Source: Lawsonibacter asaccharolyticus (lineage in GTDB: Bacteria > Bacillota > Clostridia > Oscillospirales > Oscillospiraceae). Taken from it: DNA of 64,000 nt. The position numbers and the translations under genes are program-made. Positions 8,319 to 17,965 of this stretch are shown here, in pieces. The notes below the pieces were generated by a model. It saw nothing but the letters and a program-made list of their open reading frames with translations, was not told the origin of the DNA and did no database searches. Position 1 is the first letter of the stretch; each line of letters begins with the position of its first letter. The stretch lies in the NCBI GenBank assembly GCA_003112755.1, contig BFBT01000001.1:2852001-2916000 (forward strand), read 5' to 3'.

Positions 8319-9839
8319 TCAACTGGCCGTTTCCGGCGGAAAAATCACACGGACCCGCACGCCGTCGGTGATATTCTCGATCTCGCACCGGGCCCCGTGC
8401 CGATCCAGGATCATCTTTACCAGGTAGAGCCCCAGACCGCTGCCGCCGGTGCGTCGGTTCCGGGACTGCTCCTCCCGGTAGAAGGGCTCAAACAGGCGGG
8501 GGAGGGCCTCCGCCCCAATCTGGACACCGGTGTTCTCCACCACCAGGGTGGGCCGCCCGTCCAGGCGCAGGGTGCGCACCCGGATGCGGGCCCCGGCGGG
8601 GGAGTACAGGGCCGCGTTGGACAGCAGATTGTCCACCGCCCGTCCCAGCAGGCTGGGATCGCCCCGGAGGACGAGGCCGGGGGCCAGGGACAGGGAGAGG
8701 TCCATCTCCCGCTGATCCAGCAGCTCCCTGTCCTGCTCCAGCTGTTCCTCCACAAGCCGGGAGAGGTCCAACTCTTCCTTCCGCAGACCCGTCCCCGATT
8801 CCATCCGGGAGATGGTGAGGATCTCCCCCACCAGGGCCTCCATCCGGGACGTGACCTGAAGGGAGCGGGCCAGATACCGGTCCCGGTCCCGATAGACGCC
8901 CACCTCGTCCAGCATCCCGGTGAGCTGCCCCTTCAGGATGGTGACGGGGGTCTTCAGCTCGTGGGAGGCAGCGGCGAAAAAGGCGCTGCGCTGCCGCTCC
9001 AGCTCCCGTTCCCGCTCCATCTCTCCCAGCAGGGCGTCGTTGGCCGCTCTCAGGTCGGTCAGGGCGGCGGAGAGGCGCTGGGACATACGATCCAGACTGC
9101 GGCCCAGGGCGCCGATCTCATCCCGGCGGGTCTCCCCGCAGATCCAGCCAAAGTCCAGCTCTGCCATTTTCCCCGCAATGCCGCTGAGGCGGACGATGGG
9201 GCGGGTGATATAGCGGGAATAGACCACTGCGCACAGGGCAGAGAAGGCCAGCAGCACCAGCAGCACCCAGGGGGCCATCCGGGCCAGGGCCGCCACTGCC
9301 AGGTTTTCCGAGCGTACTCCGGGGGAGACATAGAGCTCGCAGGTCTGCCCGCCGGCAAAGGTGACCTCGGTAACCTGGGTGTCGCTGGCTATGGAGAGGG
9401 CGTATTCCCGGCCATCCTCCTGGATGATGGCTGCGGGCGGGTCCCCGTTCCACAGGGACTGGATCTCCGATGCGGTGAACATGGAGTCGGAGGTGACAGT
9501 CACTATCGTGCTCTCGTCCTCATAGACCGACTGGATGGAGAGCTGGGAGTTGGTGTCCTGAACGATGTGCCCATTGGCGTCCACCAGCATGACGGAGGAT
9601 TTGGAGGCGCGGATGAACTCGTCCAGGATGGGGCCGCAGTCCTCCAGGGCGGTGACAGACAGGCGTTCCACCAGCAGGTCAGTCTGGGCCCGCAGATCGT
9701 CGCTGGCCGCCGCTGTGTAGGTGATGGGGGTGGCCCAGGCAATCAGGGCGAAGGTGATGGCCCCCGCCCCAAGCAGGATGAGGAGGGTAATGAGGAAGAT
9801 GCGGACAGTGAGGCTCTCATGGAGCTTCCTTCGCAGCAC
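8319..9839 (-). CDS. Sensor histidine kinase
   Basis: A 506-residue kinase: transmembrane segment at about 12-34, an extracytoplasmic sensor of about 130 residues, a second segment near 182-204, a HAMP linker, the HisKA motif SHELKTPVTILKG with phospho-acceptor histidine near 291, and a HATPase domain with VDNLLSNAALYSP and GGSGLGLYLVK. It starts with GTG at 9839 and overlaps the response-regulator gene by 23 bp. No ATG is available nearby in frame. It is transcribed toward the ABC/peptidase cluster but is separated from it by a bidirectional terminator, so control of that cluster is only a guess. Confidence 0.93.
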   Translation of the reverse strand: MLRRKLHESLTVRIFLITLLILLGAGAITFALIAWATPITYTAAASDDLRAQTDLLVERLSVTALEDCGPILDEFIRASKSSVMLVDANGHIVQDTNSQLSIQSVYEDESTIVTVTSDSMFTASEIQSLWNGDPPAAIIQEDGREYALSIASDTQVTEVTFAGGQTCELYVSPGVRSENLAVAALARMAPWVLLVLLAFSALCAVVYSRYITRPIVRLSGIAGKMAELDFGWICGETRRDEIGALGRSLDRMSQRLSAALTDLRAANDALLGEMERERELERQRSAFFAAASHELKTPVTILKGQLTGMLDEVGVYRDRDRYLARSLQVTSRMEALVGEILTISRMESGTGLRKEELDLSRLVEEQLEQDRELLDQREMDLSLSLAPGLVLRGDPSLLGRAVDNLLSNAALYSPAGARIRVRTLRLDGRPTLVVENTGVQIGAEALPRLFEPFYREEQSRNRRTGGSGLGLYLVKMILDRHGARCEIENITDGVRVRVIFPPETAS

Positions 9840-10497
9840 GATAGCCCACCCCCCTCACTGTCTCGATGCAGTCGATGCCCAGCTTGTGACGGAGATTCTT
9901 GATGTGGCTGTCCACCACCCGCTCGTCCCCGAAGAAATCGTAGCCCCACAGCTTGGCCAGCAGCACCTCCCGGGTAAAGACCCGGCCAGGGCTGGAGAGA
10001 AAGGTGTGGAGCAGCTCGAACTCCCGGGCGGTGAGCTCCAGAGACCGGCCGGCCAGCCGCACCTCCATGGCCTCCGGGTCCAGGGTCAGATCCCCGTAGC
10101 GGAGAAGGGAGGGCGCGGTGCTGATACCCCCGGCACGGCGGAGGATGGCGGCGATCTTTTTCAGCAGCACCGGCATGGAGAAGGGCTTGGTCACATAGTC
10201 GTCGATCTCCAGGTCAAAGCCCCGAAGCTGCTCCGCCTCCCCGTCCAGGGCGGTGAGCATGAGGATGGGGACCTGGGATTCCTGGCGGATCAGCTCGCAC
10301 ACGCCGAAGCCGTCTATTTTGGGCAGCATGATGTCCAACAGGACCAGGTCAAAGGAGGCGGAGCGGAACAGCTCCAGGGCCTCCACCCCGTCTCCGGCCA
10401 GGCTGGTCTGGTAGCCGGCCTGCTGGAGATAGGCGGAGAGCAGCTCCTGGATGTCCGGCTCGTCTTCCACGATCAGGATTCGGTTCATTTTGTTCAC
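9817..10497 (-). CDS. OmpR-family response regulator
   Basis: A 226-residue two-domain regulator. The receiver domain has acidic residues E11-D12, phospho-acceptor D55 in LVLLDIMLPKIDG and the TKPF lysine near 110. The C-terminal winged helix contains ELTAREFELL and RVVDSHIKNLRHKLG, typical of OmpR/PhoB proteins. It is the first gene of the operon with the overlapping kinase gene. The ATG has a weak upstream SD in GGGGTGAACAAA. Targets are not visible from sequence. Confidence 0.95.
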   Translation of the reverse strand: MNKMNRILIVEDEPDIQELLSAYLQQAGYQTSLAGDGVEALELFRSASFDLVLLDIMLPKIDGFGVCELIRQESQVPILMLTALDGEAEQLRGFDLEIDDYVTKPFSMPVLLKKIAAILRRAGGISTAPSLLRYGDLTLDPEAMEVRLAGRSLELTAREFELLHTFLSSPGRVFTREVLLAKLWGYDFFGDERVVDSHIKNLRHKLGIDCIETVRGVGYRAAKEAP

Positions 10498-10632
10498 CCC
10501 AATGACAGGATAACAGGAAAATATGAATTTTATATGGAGAGGGACAAAAAAACCAGAGCGGGAGGGGAAGAGGCGGAAAAAGAGCCCCGGCTGCCGGAGC
10601 AGAGGGCTCCGGCGGCCGGGGGCAGGACAGGG

Positions 10633-11565
10633 TCAGTCCCCGTACATGGGGGTGGAAAGATAGTGCTCTCCGGTGTCGGGGAGCAGGGCCACGATGGTCT
10701 TGCCCCGGTTCTCCGGCCGCCGGGCCAGCTGCACTGCGGCCCAGACCGCTGCGCCGGAGGAGATGCCAACCAGCACCCCTTCCAGCCGGCCCAGCCGGCC
10801 GCCCATGGCCAGGGCGTCCTGGTCCTCCACCTGGATGATCTCGTCATAGATCCCGGTGTCCAGCGCCTGAGGGACGAAGCCGGCCCCGATGCCCTGGATG
10901 GCGTGGGGCCCCGGCGTTCCACCGCTGAGCACGGGGGAGGAGGCGGGTTCCACTGCCACGATCTGTACGTCCGGCCTGCGGGATCTCAGGTACTCGCCCA
11001 CTCCGGTGATGGTGCCGCCAGAGCCCACCCCGGCCACGAAGATGTCCACCGTCCCGTCGGTGTCCGCCCAGATCTCCGGGCCGGTGGAGGTGCGGTGGGC
11101 GGCGGGATTGGCTGGGTTTTCAAATTGGCCGGGGATGAAGCTGCCAGGGATCTCCCGGGCCAGCTCCTCCGCCCTGGCGATGGCCCCCGCCATGCCCAGC
11201 CGGCCCTCGGTCAGCACCACCTCGGCCCCATAGGCCAGCAGGAGCTGACGCCGCTCCTGGCTCATGGTGTCCGGCATGACGATGATGGCCCGATAGCCCC
11301 GGGCGGCGGCCACCAGTGCCAGACCGATGCCTGTGTTGCCCGAGGTGGGCTCGATGATGACAGAGCCGGATTTCAGAATGCCCCGGGCCTCCCCGTCGTC
11401 CAGCATGGATTTGGCGATGCGGTCCTTGGCGGACCCGCCGGGGTTGAAGCTCTCCAGCTTCCCCAGGATGCGGGCGCTCAGGCCCAGCTCCCGCTCAAGA
11501 TGCGTCAGCTCCAGCAGGGGCGTCCCCCCGATCAGCTGATCTACTGAGGTATAGATCTTTCCCAT
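10633..11565 (-). CDS. cysK: Cysteine synthase A (O-acetylserine sulfhydrylase)
   Basis: A 310-residue PLP enzyme that makes cysteine from O-acetylserine and sulfide. The PLP lysine is K47 in [11 protein letters not shown]. The substrate loop [10 protein letters not shown], the phosphate-binding loop [12 protein letters not shown] and the C-terminal [11 protein letters not shown] are all present. The terminal YLSTPMYGD segment fits CysK. The ATG follows GGAGGATAAG, and a consensus promoter lies 45 bp upstream. It is a monocistronic gene divergent from the symporter. Confidence 0.95.
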   Translation of the reverse strand: MGKIYTSVDQLIGGTPLLELTHLERELGLSARILGKLESFNPGGSAKDRIAKSMLDDGEARGILKSGSVIIEPTSGNTGIGLALVAAARGYRAIIVMPDTMSQERRQLLLAYGAEVVLTEGRLGMAGAIARAEELAREIPGSFIPGQFENPANPAAHRTSTGPEIWADTDGTVDIFVAGVGSGGTITGVGEYLRSRRPDVQIVAVEPASSPVLSGGTPGPHAIQGIGAGFVPQALDTGIYDEIIQVEDQDALAMGGRLGRLEGVLVGISSGAAVWAAVQLARRPENRGKTIVALLPDTGEHYLSTPMYGD

Positions 11566-11610
11566 AGCGCTTATCCTCCGTTCTTTCTAACTGTCAGGTA
11601 GTTTAGGGGG

Positions 11611-11639
11611 ATTATAGGCTTTTCCCCGTCAGGTGTCAA
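11611..11639 (-). promoter_or_regulatory. Sigma-A promoter of cysK
   Basis: On the minus strand TTGACA, a 17-bp spacer and TATAAT form a perfect consensus promoter. Confidence 0.88.
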
Positions 11640-11698
11640 GAAAAAGCGGGGCCTGAGACTTCAAGGGCACGCCCAACACACGGGATTTGTGATTTTTG

Positions 11699-11727
11699 TT
11701 GCCGTGGCGCCGGATCTGTGTTATAAT
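11699..11727 (+). promoter_or_regulatory. Sigma-A promoter of the symporter gene
   Basis: TTGCCG, a 17-bp spacer and TATAAT lie about 85 bp before the start at 11814. Confidence 0.8.
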
Positions 11728-11813
11728 TTTGACAAAGATACCTGAAAAAGGAAGGGAAGGAGCCGGCTGGGCCGGAGCGGCCCGGGTCGGAGGAGAGACA
11801 AAGGAGGCCTGTT

Positions 11814-13240
11814 ATGGTAGAAGTCACCACTCTGGATCTGGTCATTATTGGACTGTATCTGCTCTTCATGCTGCTGGTGGGTGTGTGGTTCGTAAAGCGC
11901 ATCAAGAACACGGATGACTATTATGTAGCGGGACGCACACTGGGGCCGGTGGTCCTGGCCGCCACCGTGTGTGCCACCATTATCGGAGGCAGCGCCATGA
12001 TGGGGCGGGCGGGCATCGCCTACACCACGGGCTTCATGGCCATTGCCACCGCCCTGCCCTATATGCTGGGCATGTTTATCTTCTCCGGCTACGCCGGGCG
12101 TATTCAGCAGGTGGGGGAGAAGTACCACATCGAGTCCATCCCCAGCCTGTTCGAGTACCGCTTCGGAAAGCCGGCTAAATGCGTCCTGGCTGCTATGGTG
12201 GCTTTCGCCATGGTGGGCACGGTGGCCGCCCAGGTCACCGCCACCGCTACCATTATTAAGCTGCTGGGGGACAGGTGGGCATCAGCTACGAGATGGGGGC
12301 TTTCATCGCCACCGCCATCTTCATCATCTATACCGCCGCCTCCGGACTGTTCGGCGTGGTGTACACCGACGTGGTGCAGTTTTTCATGCTCATTATCTTT
12401 GTCTACCTGATGATCCCATTTTCCAGTCTGGACTATCTGGGGGGCTTCGGGAGCTTCTGGGCCAGCCTGGACAAGAGCTACATCACCCCTGCCATTGACG
12501 GCAAGATACTGGGGGACATCGTCACCTATCTGGTGTTCACCATGGCGGGGGCGGAGATGTGGCAGCGGGCCTTTGCGGCCAAGGATAAAAAATCAGCCAA
12601 GCGGGGCATGTTCTGGGGCACCGCCGTCTATGGCGTGACCATCGCCTTGCTGTTCCTGATGGGGCTGGCGGCTCAGCAGATCCTGCCCAACGTGGTGGAG
12701 GAATTCGGCACCGCCGATGCCGTGATACCTGCCTTGGCCATCAAAATCCTGCCCCCCGGCCTGACGGGGCTGGCTCTGTCCGGCATCCTCTCCGTGATGA
12801 TGAGCACGGCGGACAGCTATCTGCTGGTCTCTGTTCAGACGGTGGTCAGCGACCTAGGCAAGACCTTCCACCCCGCCATGAAGGAGAAGCAAGAGATCCT
12901 TTTCTCCCGCATCGCCTCGGTGGTGCTGGCCCTGGGGGCACTGGTCATCGCCCTGTACATCAAGAGTGCCTACGACGTGCTCATGTTCGCCTGGGCCTTC
13001 TACGCAGCGGCGGCCGGACTGCCCGCCCTGGCGGCTCTGTACTGGAAGAAAGCCACCAGCGCCGGCATCATGGCCGGGATGCTGGGGGGCTTCGTGGTCA
13101 CCGTGGTCTGGAAGCTGGTGGGCGAGCCCATGGGTCTGGGTGCCACCGTCCCCGGCGCCATCGCCTGCGGCGTCCTGCTGGTGGGAGTCAGCCTGGCCAC
13201 ATACCGGAAGCGCCCCACTGTGATGGTGGAAGTGAAATAA
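11814..13240 (+). pseudogene. Sodium:solute symporter, single frameshift
   Basis: Two overlapping frames (11814-12410 and 12275-13240) together encode one SSS-family transporter of about 475 residues. The first has DLVIIGLYLLFMLLVGVWF and DDYYVAGRTLGP; the second has the core helices and LSGILSVMMSTADSYLL. The frames join at a run of five Gs at 12266-12270. One added G would restore continuous sequence reading KLLGGQVGISYEMGAF. The rest of the gene is intact, with SD AAGGAGG, so this is either a very recent mutation or a homopolymer sequencing error. The substrate is unknown; family members import proline, pantothenate or other solutes with Na+. Confidence 0.85.
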
Positions 13241-13322
13241 GCGTCCGAGACGGGCGAAAAAGAGGCAGTCTGCCACGGGCAGGGTTTGTCCGCCTGCGGA
13301 CGCGAACTCTGCAAAGATTTTT

Positions 13323-13378
13323 CCACAGAGCGCCGGCCCCGCCCCTTATTGGGGGCGGGGCCGGCGCTCTGTGGAAAA
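13323..13378. terminator. Bidirectional terminator
   Basis: A long perfect stem (CCACAGAGCGCCGGCCCCGC arm) with A/T-rich flanks lies between the convergent symporter and deacetylase genes. Confidence 0.88.
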
Positions 13379-13392
13379 GCGGCATGGACGTT

Positions 13393-14217
13393 TTATGCCG
13401 TCTGGTCAGGCAGGTCCTCCAGGGAGGCGAAGGTGTAGCCCATGTCCTCCCAGCGGGTGAGCAGCTCGTCCAGGATCTCGGCGTTGGTCCGGGAGGTGGA
13501 GTGGAGCAGCACGATGGCCCCATTGTGGATGCGGGGGATGAGTTTGGAGAAGGCCTCCTCCGCCGTGGGCTGGTCATCCACGTACCAGTCCACATAGGCC
13601 AGGCTCCAGAACACGGTGCGGTAGCCCAGGGCCTGGGCCTGGCGCAGATTCTCCTCGCTGTATTTTCCCTGCGGAGGGCGGTAGAACCGGGGGAGGGTCT
13701 GGCCAGTGGTCTCCTGGTACAGCTGTTCCAGCTCCTCCAGCTCCTGCTGAAATTTGCTCTGGTCCGAGATGGCGGACATGTCCGGATGGTGGAAGGTGTG
13801 GTTGCCCACGATGTGCCCCTCCTGAACCATACGGCGGATTAGGTCGGGGGAGGACTGGATCATGTGTCCCACTACAAAGAAGGCGGCCGGGGCCTGATGG
13901 TCCTTCAGCACGTCCAGGATCTGGGCGGTGTAGCCGTTCTCATATCCGCAGTCAAAGGTGAGGTAGAGGACCTTCTGGGTCGTGTCCCCCACATAGTAGG
14001 CGTCGTATTGGGCCAGGGACTGGGCGGTGGCGTTGCCCACAGGGGGTTCCCCCTCAGTCTGGAAGGACAGGCCCCAGTTGTCGGTGGAGGCGGCCACTGC
14101 CGCCGGGGCGGCAGCGGGGACGGGAGTGTCCTCCCGCACAGCCAGCCAGAACAGCCCTCCCAGTACCAGGCAGAGCGCAGCTGCGGACAGCAGCGCGGTT
14201 CGGCGTGTGTGGTCCAT
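13393..14217 (-). CDS. pdaA: PdaA-like polysaccharide deacetylase
   Basis: A 274-residue protein with an N-terminal membrane anchor or signal (RTALLSAAALCLVLGGLFWLA) and a NodB-type carbohydrate esterase 4 domain. The motifs are TFDCGYEN (metal Asp near 89), HTFHHPD (His 140 and 144), RPPQGKY and VLLHS. The NWGLSF segment before the domain and the overall layout match the sporulation delta-lactam de-N-acetylase PdaA, which modifies cortex peptidoglycan. The start at 14217 is chosen because AGGAGGG lies 7 bp upstream; a longer in-frame extension has no SD. The gene suggests an endospore former. Confidence 0.83.
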   Translation of the reverse strand: MDHTRRTALLSAAALCLVLGGLFWLAVREDTPVPAAAPAAVAASTDNWGLSFQTEGEPPVGNATAQSLAQYDAYYVGDTTQKVLYLTFDCGYENGYTAQILDVLKDHQAPAAFFVVGHMIQSSPDLIRRMVQEGHIVGNHTFHHPDMSAISDQSKFQQELEELEQLYQETTGQTLPRFYRPPQGKYSEENLRQAQALGYRTVFWSLAYVDWYVDDQPTAEEAFSKLIPRIHNGAIVLLHSTSRTNAEILDELLTRWEDMGYTFASLEDLPDQTA

Positions 14218-14305
14218 AGATGTTCCCTCCTGCATGTTTTCGGTCAGGTCAGCGCTAGAATGTGCAGGAGAGAGGCAAAATATGTACCGCTTATGCTGGA
14301 AAAGA

Positions 14306-14342
14306 AGGCGGAACGGCGGCCTTCTGGCCGCCGTTCCGCCTG
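14306..14342 (-). terminator. Terminator after the MATE gene
   Basis: GGCGGAACGGCGGCC pairs with GGCCGCCGTTCCGCC and is followed on the minus strand by TTCTTTT. Confidence 0.75.
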
Positions 14343-14373
14343 GAGCCAAGCCGCTTTTTTGACAGATCTGTGC

Positions 14374-15738
14374 TTACCGGTCGGCCACTGCGGTCCGCAT
14401 CCACTTTCCACTCTTCACCCGGAGCAGGGAGACCGCCGCACCCACGGCCCAGCCGGCGGGAATGGACCACCAGATGGCGTTGGCGCCGAAGGGGGTCAGA
14501 TAGACCAGCGCGTAGGCGATGGCCACTCGGGAGAACAGGTTCGCCATAGAGCTGAGGGTGAACGCCCCCATGTCTCCGGCCCCCCGGAGCATCCCGTTGG
14601 GAACGAAGAGAATGCCCATGAGGATGTAAAAGACGGAGACGGTGCGCATGTAGGCCAGCCCGTAGCCCATGGCGCCGGAGGTGTCTCCCGGGTCCAGGAA
14701 CAGGGAGAGCAGCTGGCTGCCGAACAGGAAGATGATCACCGTGATGACCAGGGAGAAGACCACAACCATGAACAGGCAGGCCTTCAGGCCCTCCTTCACC
14801 CGGTCGTACTTGCCAGCGCCGATGTTCTGGGCGGTATAGCTGGACATGGCGTTGGAGAAGTTCATGTTGGGCAGCATGGCCAGGGTGTCGATCTTGGTGG
14901 CGGCGGTGTAGCCGGCGACCAGCACCTTGCCGAAGGAGTTGACCAGTCCCTGCATCATCATCATGGACAGGGAGACCAGGGACTGCTGGAGCATGGAGGG
15001 CAGGCCGATCTGGGCGATGCGCTTTACCGCCGTCATGTGGAACAGGGGGATCTTCATGTTGGCCCGCTCCGGCTCACAGGGCAGCTTCTTCATCCGCTGG
15101 AACATCACCACCAGGGAGGCGATGGCACACATTCCCTGAGCGATCAGGGTGGCCCAGGCCACCCCCGCCACCCCCATGTTGAACTGGATAACGAAGAGCA
15201 GGTCCAGCACGATGTTGGTCAGGCTGGAGATCATGAGAAAGATCAGCGGCGTTTTGCTGTCCCCCTGGGCGTTGTAGATGCCGTTGAGGGTGTTGTACAA
15301 AAACAGGAACACCGCTCCTCCAAAGTAGATCCGCAGGTACAGCCGGGAGTCATCCATAATGTCCGGGTCGGTGCCCAGCAGCTGGAGCAGAGGGCCGGCG
15401 AACACCGTCCCCAGGGCCATGATGATGAGGCCCAGCACGCTCAGGGAGATGATAGCGGTGGAGATGGTGGTCTTCATCTCGTGGATGCGCCTGGCCCCGA
15501 ACAGCTGGGAGACCACCACGTTACAGCCCATAGACAGCCCGGAGGCCACCGCCACCGACAAAAACACGATGGGGAAGGAGGAGCCTACCGCTGCCACCGC
15601 GTCCTCCCCCACGAACTTGCCCACTACAGCGGTGTCCACCATGTTGTACAGCTGCTGGAACAGATTGCCCGCCACCATAGGCAGGGCAAAGAAAAACAGC
15701 AGGTTGAGAGGCTTGCCCTCTGTCAGATTTTTAACCAT
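14374..15738 (-). CDS. MATE-family efflux transporter
   Basis: A 454-residue, twelve-helix MATE antiporter. It starts VKNLTEGKPLNLLFFFALPM and has the repeated NMVDTAVVGKFVG and the second-half equivalent typical of DinF/NorM-like pumps. The ATG at 15738 has SD GGAAGGGGAC and overlaps the end of the MarR gene by 8 bp, so the pump is the second gene of a MarR-controlled operon. The likely role is drug or metabolite export driven by Na+ or H+. The longer reading frame upstream is only overlap with MarR. Confidence 0.9.
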   Translation of the reverse strand: MVKNLTEGKPLNLLFFFALPMVAGNLFQQLYNMVDTAVVGKFVGEDAVAAVGSSFPIVFLSVAVASGLSMGCNVVVSQLFGARRIHEMKTTISTAIISLSVLGLIIMALGTVFAGPLLQLLGTDPDIMDDSRLYLRIYFGGAVFLFLYNTLNGIYNAQGDSKTPLIFLMISSLTNIVLDLLFVIQFNMGVAGVAWATLIAQGMCAIASLVVMFQRMKKLPCEPERANMKIPLFHMTAVKRIAQIGLPSMLQQSLVSLSMMMMQGLVNSFGKVLVAGYTAATKIDTLAMLPNMNFSNAMSSYTAQNIGAGKYDRVKEGLKACLFMVVVFSLVITVIIFLFGSQLLSLFLDPGDTSGAMGYGLAYMRTVSVFYILMGILFVPNGMLRGAGDMGAFTLSSMANLFSRVAIAYALVYLTPFGANAIWWSIPAGWAVGAAVSLLRVKSGKWMRTAVADR

Positions 15739-16165
15739 CGTCCCCTTCCTCTCCTCTTTTGTATTGCATGACATTTTCGATGATCCGGGACAAAAAGCTG
15801 TTATACAGTGTCCGTTCCTCGGAGGAGAACCCCCGGCAGCAGATGTCGTTCCAGCTCTCCAGGATCTTCTGGACGGCCCCAGCGCGCTCCTCCCCAGCCG
15901 GGGTAAGGGAGACCTGCTTCTCACGCCGGCACTGGTCACTCACCCAGCGCTCCACTAAGCCACGCTCCTCCAGACGGGCCACACTCCGGGCTACTGCCCC
16001 CTTATCCAGGGCGGTCTGGGCCGCGATGTCCTCCTGACGCAGGCAGTTTCCGCCCCACAGAAGGTAGAGTATCATGCCGTCCATAGGCTGGAATCCCAGA
16101 GGCGCCAGCTGCTCTCGAAAATACTGCTGCTTGATGCGGCGGAAAATCTCGCTCCGGTCCTGCAT
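15731..16165 (-). CDS. MarR-family transcriptional regulator
   Basis: A 144-residue winged-helix regulator. The DNA-binding core reads RQEDIAAQTALDKGAVARSVARL, followed by the wing and a C-terminal dimerisation helix. The start at 16165 has GGAGG at the right distance; an upstream start in the same frame does not. It is the first gene of the operon with the MATE pump, which it probably represses. A candidate operator lies 20-40 bp upstream. The ligand is unknown. Confidence 0.88.
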   Translation of the reverse strand: MQDRSEIFRRIKQQYFREQLAPLGFQPMDGMILYLLWGGNCLRQEDIAAQTALDKGAVARSVARLEERGLVERWVSDQCRREKQVSLTPAGEERAGAVQKILESWNDICCRGFSSEERTLYNSFLSRIIENVMQYKRGEEGDDG

Positions 16166-16186
16166 GGTCCCTGCCTCCCTTTTTAT

Positions 16187-16203
16187 TGTTGTATCTATCA
16201 ACA
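16187..16203. promoter_or_regulatory. Candidate MarR operator
   Basis: The inverted repeat TGTTG-7 bp-CAACA lies just upstream of the marR start, with a second GTTGTA half-site at 16204-16209. Size and place suit autoregulation by a MarR dimer; this is inference. Confidence 0.5.
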
Positions 16204-16255
16204 GTTGTATTTTACAATAATTTCTTAACAAAATCTATACACAAAGCTGACAAAT

Positions 16256-16406
16256 TTAGCACTGCCGGGGGGAGACAGGGGAGGATGGGCCGGCGGTTCT
16301 TGGAGCAGAACACCACACAGTCCACCTTGTCCGGGAGCGGCTCACAGCAGATGAACCCGCTGGGGAACAGGGGGCGGGGCAGGACGCAGCCCTCTGTAAA
16401 GCGCTC
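16256..16406 (-). pseudogene. Remnant resembling the N-terminus of a DUF1848 protein
   Basis: The minus strand encodes a stretch VLPRPLFPSGFICCEPLPDK followed by VDCVVFCSKNRRPILP. DUF1848 proteins have a similar N-terminal pattern (RNP-P---S---L-P--VDC-VFW-KNP-P-L). It has no proper start, is preceded by a stop and ends abruptly, so it is a decayed fragment. The remaining sequence from 16407 to 16650 shows no supportable gene; an extended -10 element (TGGTATAAT, 16658-16666) for the next gene lies at its end. Confidence 0.4.
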
Positions 16407-16745
16407 CTATGATATTGGCGGTGTTGATGGCCATTTCTCTCCCAACGGGATGTCCTCAAATCCCTGCTTCATATGCGGGGCAACCGGCGCAGTGACCCGC
16501 GCGAGCGCGGCAATTTCCTTACTGGGCAGCTGGGCCATAGCCTCGCTCTCCGCCTCGGCGGAGAAGATAATGCTTCGGGCGTAGGCGACGCCTGCCGGGG
16601 ACAGACAGAGAAAAATCCTGCCTAGGGCAGAAAATGGCCGTCATTTTTGTGATCCTGTGGTATAATAGGATGACCTGTAAAAAACGGGCGGATCATGGGG
16701 AACTCCCTGGGATCGCTCTGGAAGACTTGGAAAGGCGGTGCAGCG

Positions 16746-17285
16746 ATGGTCTATACCACCCACTATCAGTCCCCTCTGGGGGCTCTGCTCCTGGCGGCCA
16801 GGGGGGACGCACTGGCCGGCCTCTGGCTGGAGGGACAGAAATACTTTCTGGGTTCCCTGAAGGAGCCGGCGGAGCCCATGGAGGGCCACCCCGTGCTGCT
16901 CCAGGCCGGGGATTGGCTGTCCCGCTACTTTGCGGGGGAGCGGCCGGATTCCGGTGAGCTGAAGCTGGACCCCGGCGGCGGGGAATTTCGGAGGACAGTC
17001 TGGGAGGAGCTGTGCCGCATCCCCTATGGGAGCGTGACCACCTATGGCGCACTGGCCCGGACCGTGGCTGCCCGACTGGGCCGGGCCAGCATGTCAGCCC
17101 AGGCGGTCGGGGGCGCGGTGGGCCACAACCCCATCTCTATCCTCATCCCCTGCCACCGGGTGGTGGGGGCGGACGGCAGCCTTACCGGATACGCCGGGGG
17201 AATCGACAAGAAGCTCTGGCTTTTGGACCACGAGGGGGTGGAGACGGACCGCTTCTTCGTCCCCGACAACAGCACCGCGCCGTAA
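16746..17285 (+). CDS. ogt: Methylated-DNA--protein-cysteine S-methyltransferase
   Basis: A 179-residue suicide repair protein that transfers alkyl groups from O6-alkylguanine to its own cysteine. The active site is C136 in ILIPCHRVVG, followed by the GYAGGIDKKLWLL helix, and RTVWEELCRIPYGSVTTYGA precedes the DNA-binding helix-turn-helix. The start at 16746 matches the family N-terminus (YTTHYQSPLG); an in-frame ATG at 16695 is possible but less likely. It is followed after 11 bp by the alkylbase glycosylase gene, a natural alkylation-repair pair. Confidence 0.92.
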   Translation: MVYTTHYQSPLGALLLAARGDALAGLWLEGQKYFLGSLKEPAEPMEGHPVLLQAGDWLSRYFAGERPDSGELKLDPGGGEFRRTVWEELCRIPYGSVTTYGALARTVAARLGRASMSAQAVGGAVGHNPISILIPCHRVVGADGSLTGYAGGIDKKLWLLDHEGVETDRFFVPDNSTAP

Positions 17286-17296
17286 GGGAGGGGCCC

Positions 17297-17887
17297 ATGG
17301 AGAGAAGGCGATGCAGGTGGGTCAACTTGAAAAACCCCCGCTATATCCGCTACCACGACGAGGAGTGGGGGAGGCCCCACTATGATGACGGCTATCTCTT
17401 TGAGCTGCTGGTGCTGGAATCCTTTCAGGCGGGGCTGTCCTGGGAGTGTATCCTGAACAAGCGGGAGAGCTTTCGGACAGCCTTTGACGGTTTCGACTGC
17501 CGCAAAGTGGCCGCCTACACCCAGGAGAAGATGGACGCCCTGGCTGCCGACCCCTCCATCGTCCGCAACCGGCGGAAGATCGCTGCGGCGGTGAACAACG
17601 CCAGGATCTTTTTAACGATCCAGGAGGAGTTCGGCAGCTTTTCCAACTATCTCTGGCACTTCACCCGGGGGGAGCAGGTGGTCCACCGGGACGGGCTCCT
17701 CCGGGCATCGTCGCCCCTATCCGACGCAGTTTCCCGGGACCTGAAGGGAAGGGGGATGAGATTCGTGGGCTCCGTTATCATCTACTCCTACCTCCAGGCG
17801 GCGGGGATCATCGACGACCACGAGCCGGAGTGCGACTTCTGCTGCGGCCGGCAGAGGGCAAAGGAGCAGCCTTTGGGGATAGAATAG
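17297..17887 (+). CDS. tag: DNA-3-methyladenine glycosylase I
   Basis: A 196-residue base-excision repair enzyme that removes 3-methyladenine. It has the family N-terminus with an RCRW cysteine, then YHDEEWGRP, FQAGLSWECILNKRE and FVGSVIIYSYLQAAG. The C-terminal DDHEPECDFC supplies the His and Cys of the structural zinc site. SD GGGAGGGG overlaps the end of ogt, so both are translated from one message. The long reading frame running back into ogt is not the real start. Confidence 0.93.
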   Translation: MERRRCRWVNLKNPRYIRYHDEEWGRPHYDDGYLFELLVLESFQAGLSWECILNKRESFRTAFDGFDCRKVAAYTQEKMDALAADPSIVRNRRKIAAAVNNARIFLTIQEEFGSFSNYLWHFTRGEQVVHRDGLLRASSPLSDAVSRDLKGRGMRFVGSVIIYSYLQAAGIIDDHEPECDFCCGRQRAKEQPLGIE

Positions 17888-17918
17888 AGGCCCTCCGGGG
17901 CAGGAGGGCGGAAAGAAG

Positions 17919-17950
17919 GCAGCCCCGCATGGCACGTCATGCGGGGCTGC
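17919..17950. terminator. Bidirectional terminator
   Basis: GCAGCCCCGCATG pairs perfectly with CATGCGGGGCTGC across a 6-base loop, between the convergent tag and anti-sigma genes. Confidence 0.85.
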
Positions 17951-17965
17951 TCAATGCTGCTCCTG

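Noticed and set aside
7725..9902. A 725-residue plus-strand frame across the histidine kinase
   Set aside because: It runs antisense to a clear kinase and crosses a bidirectional terminator.
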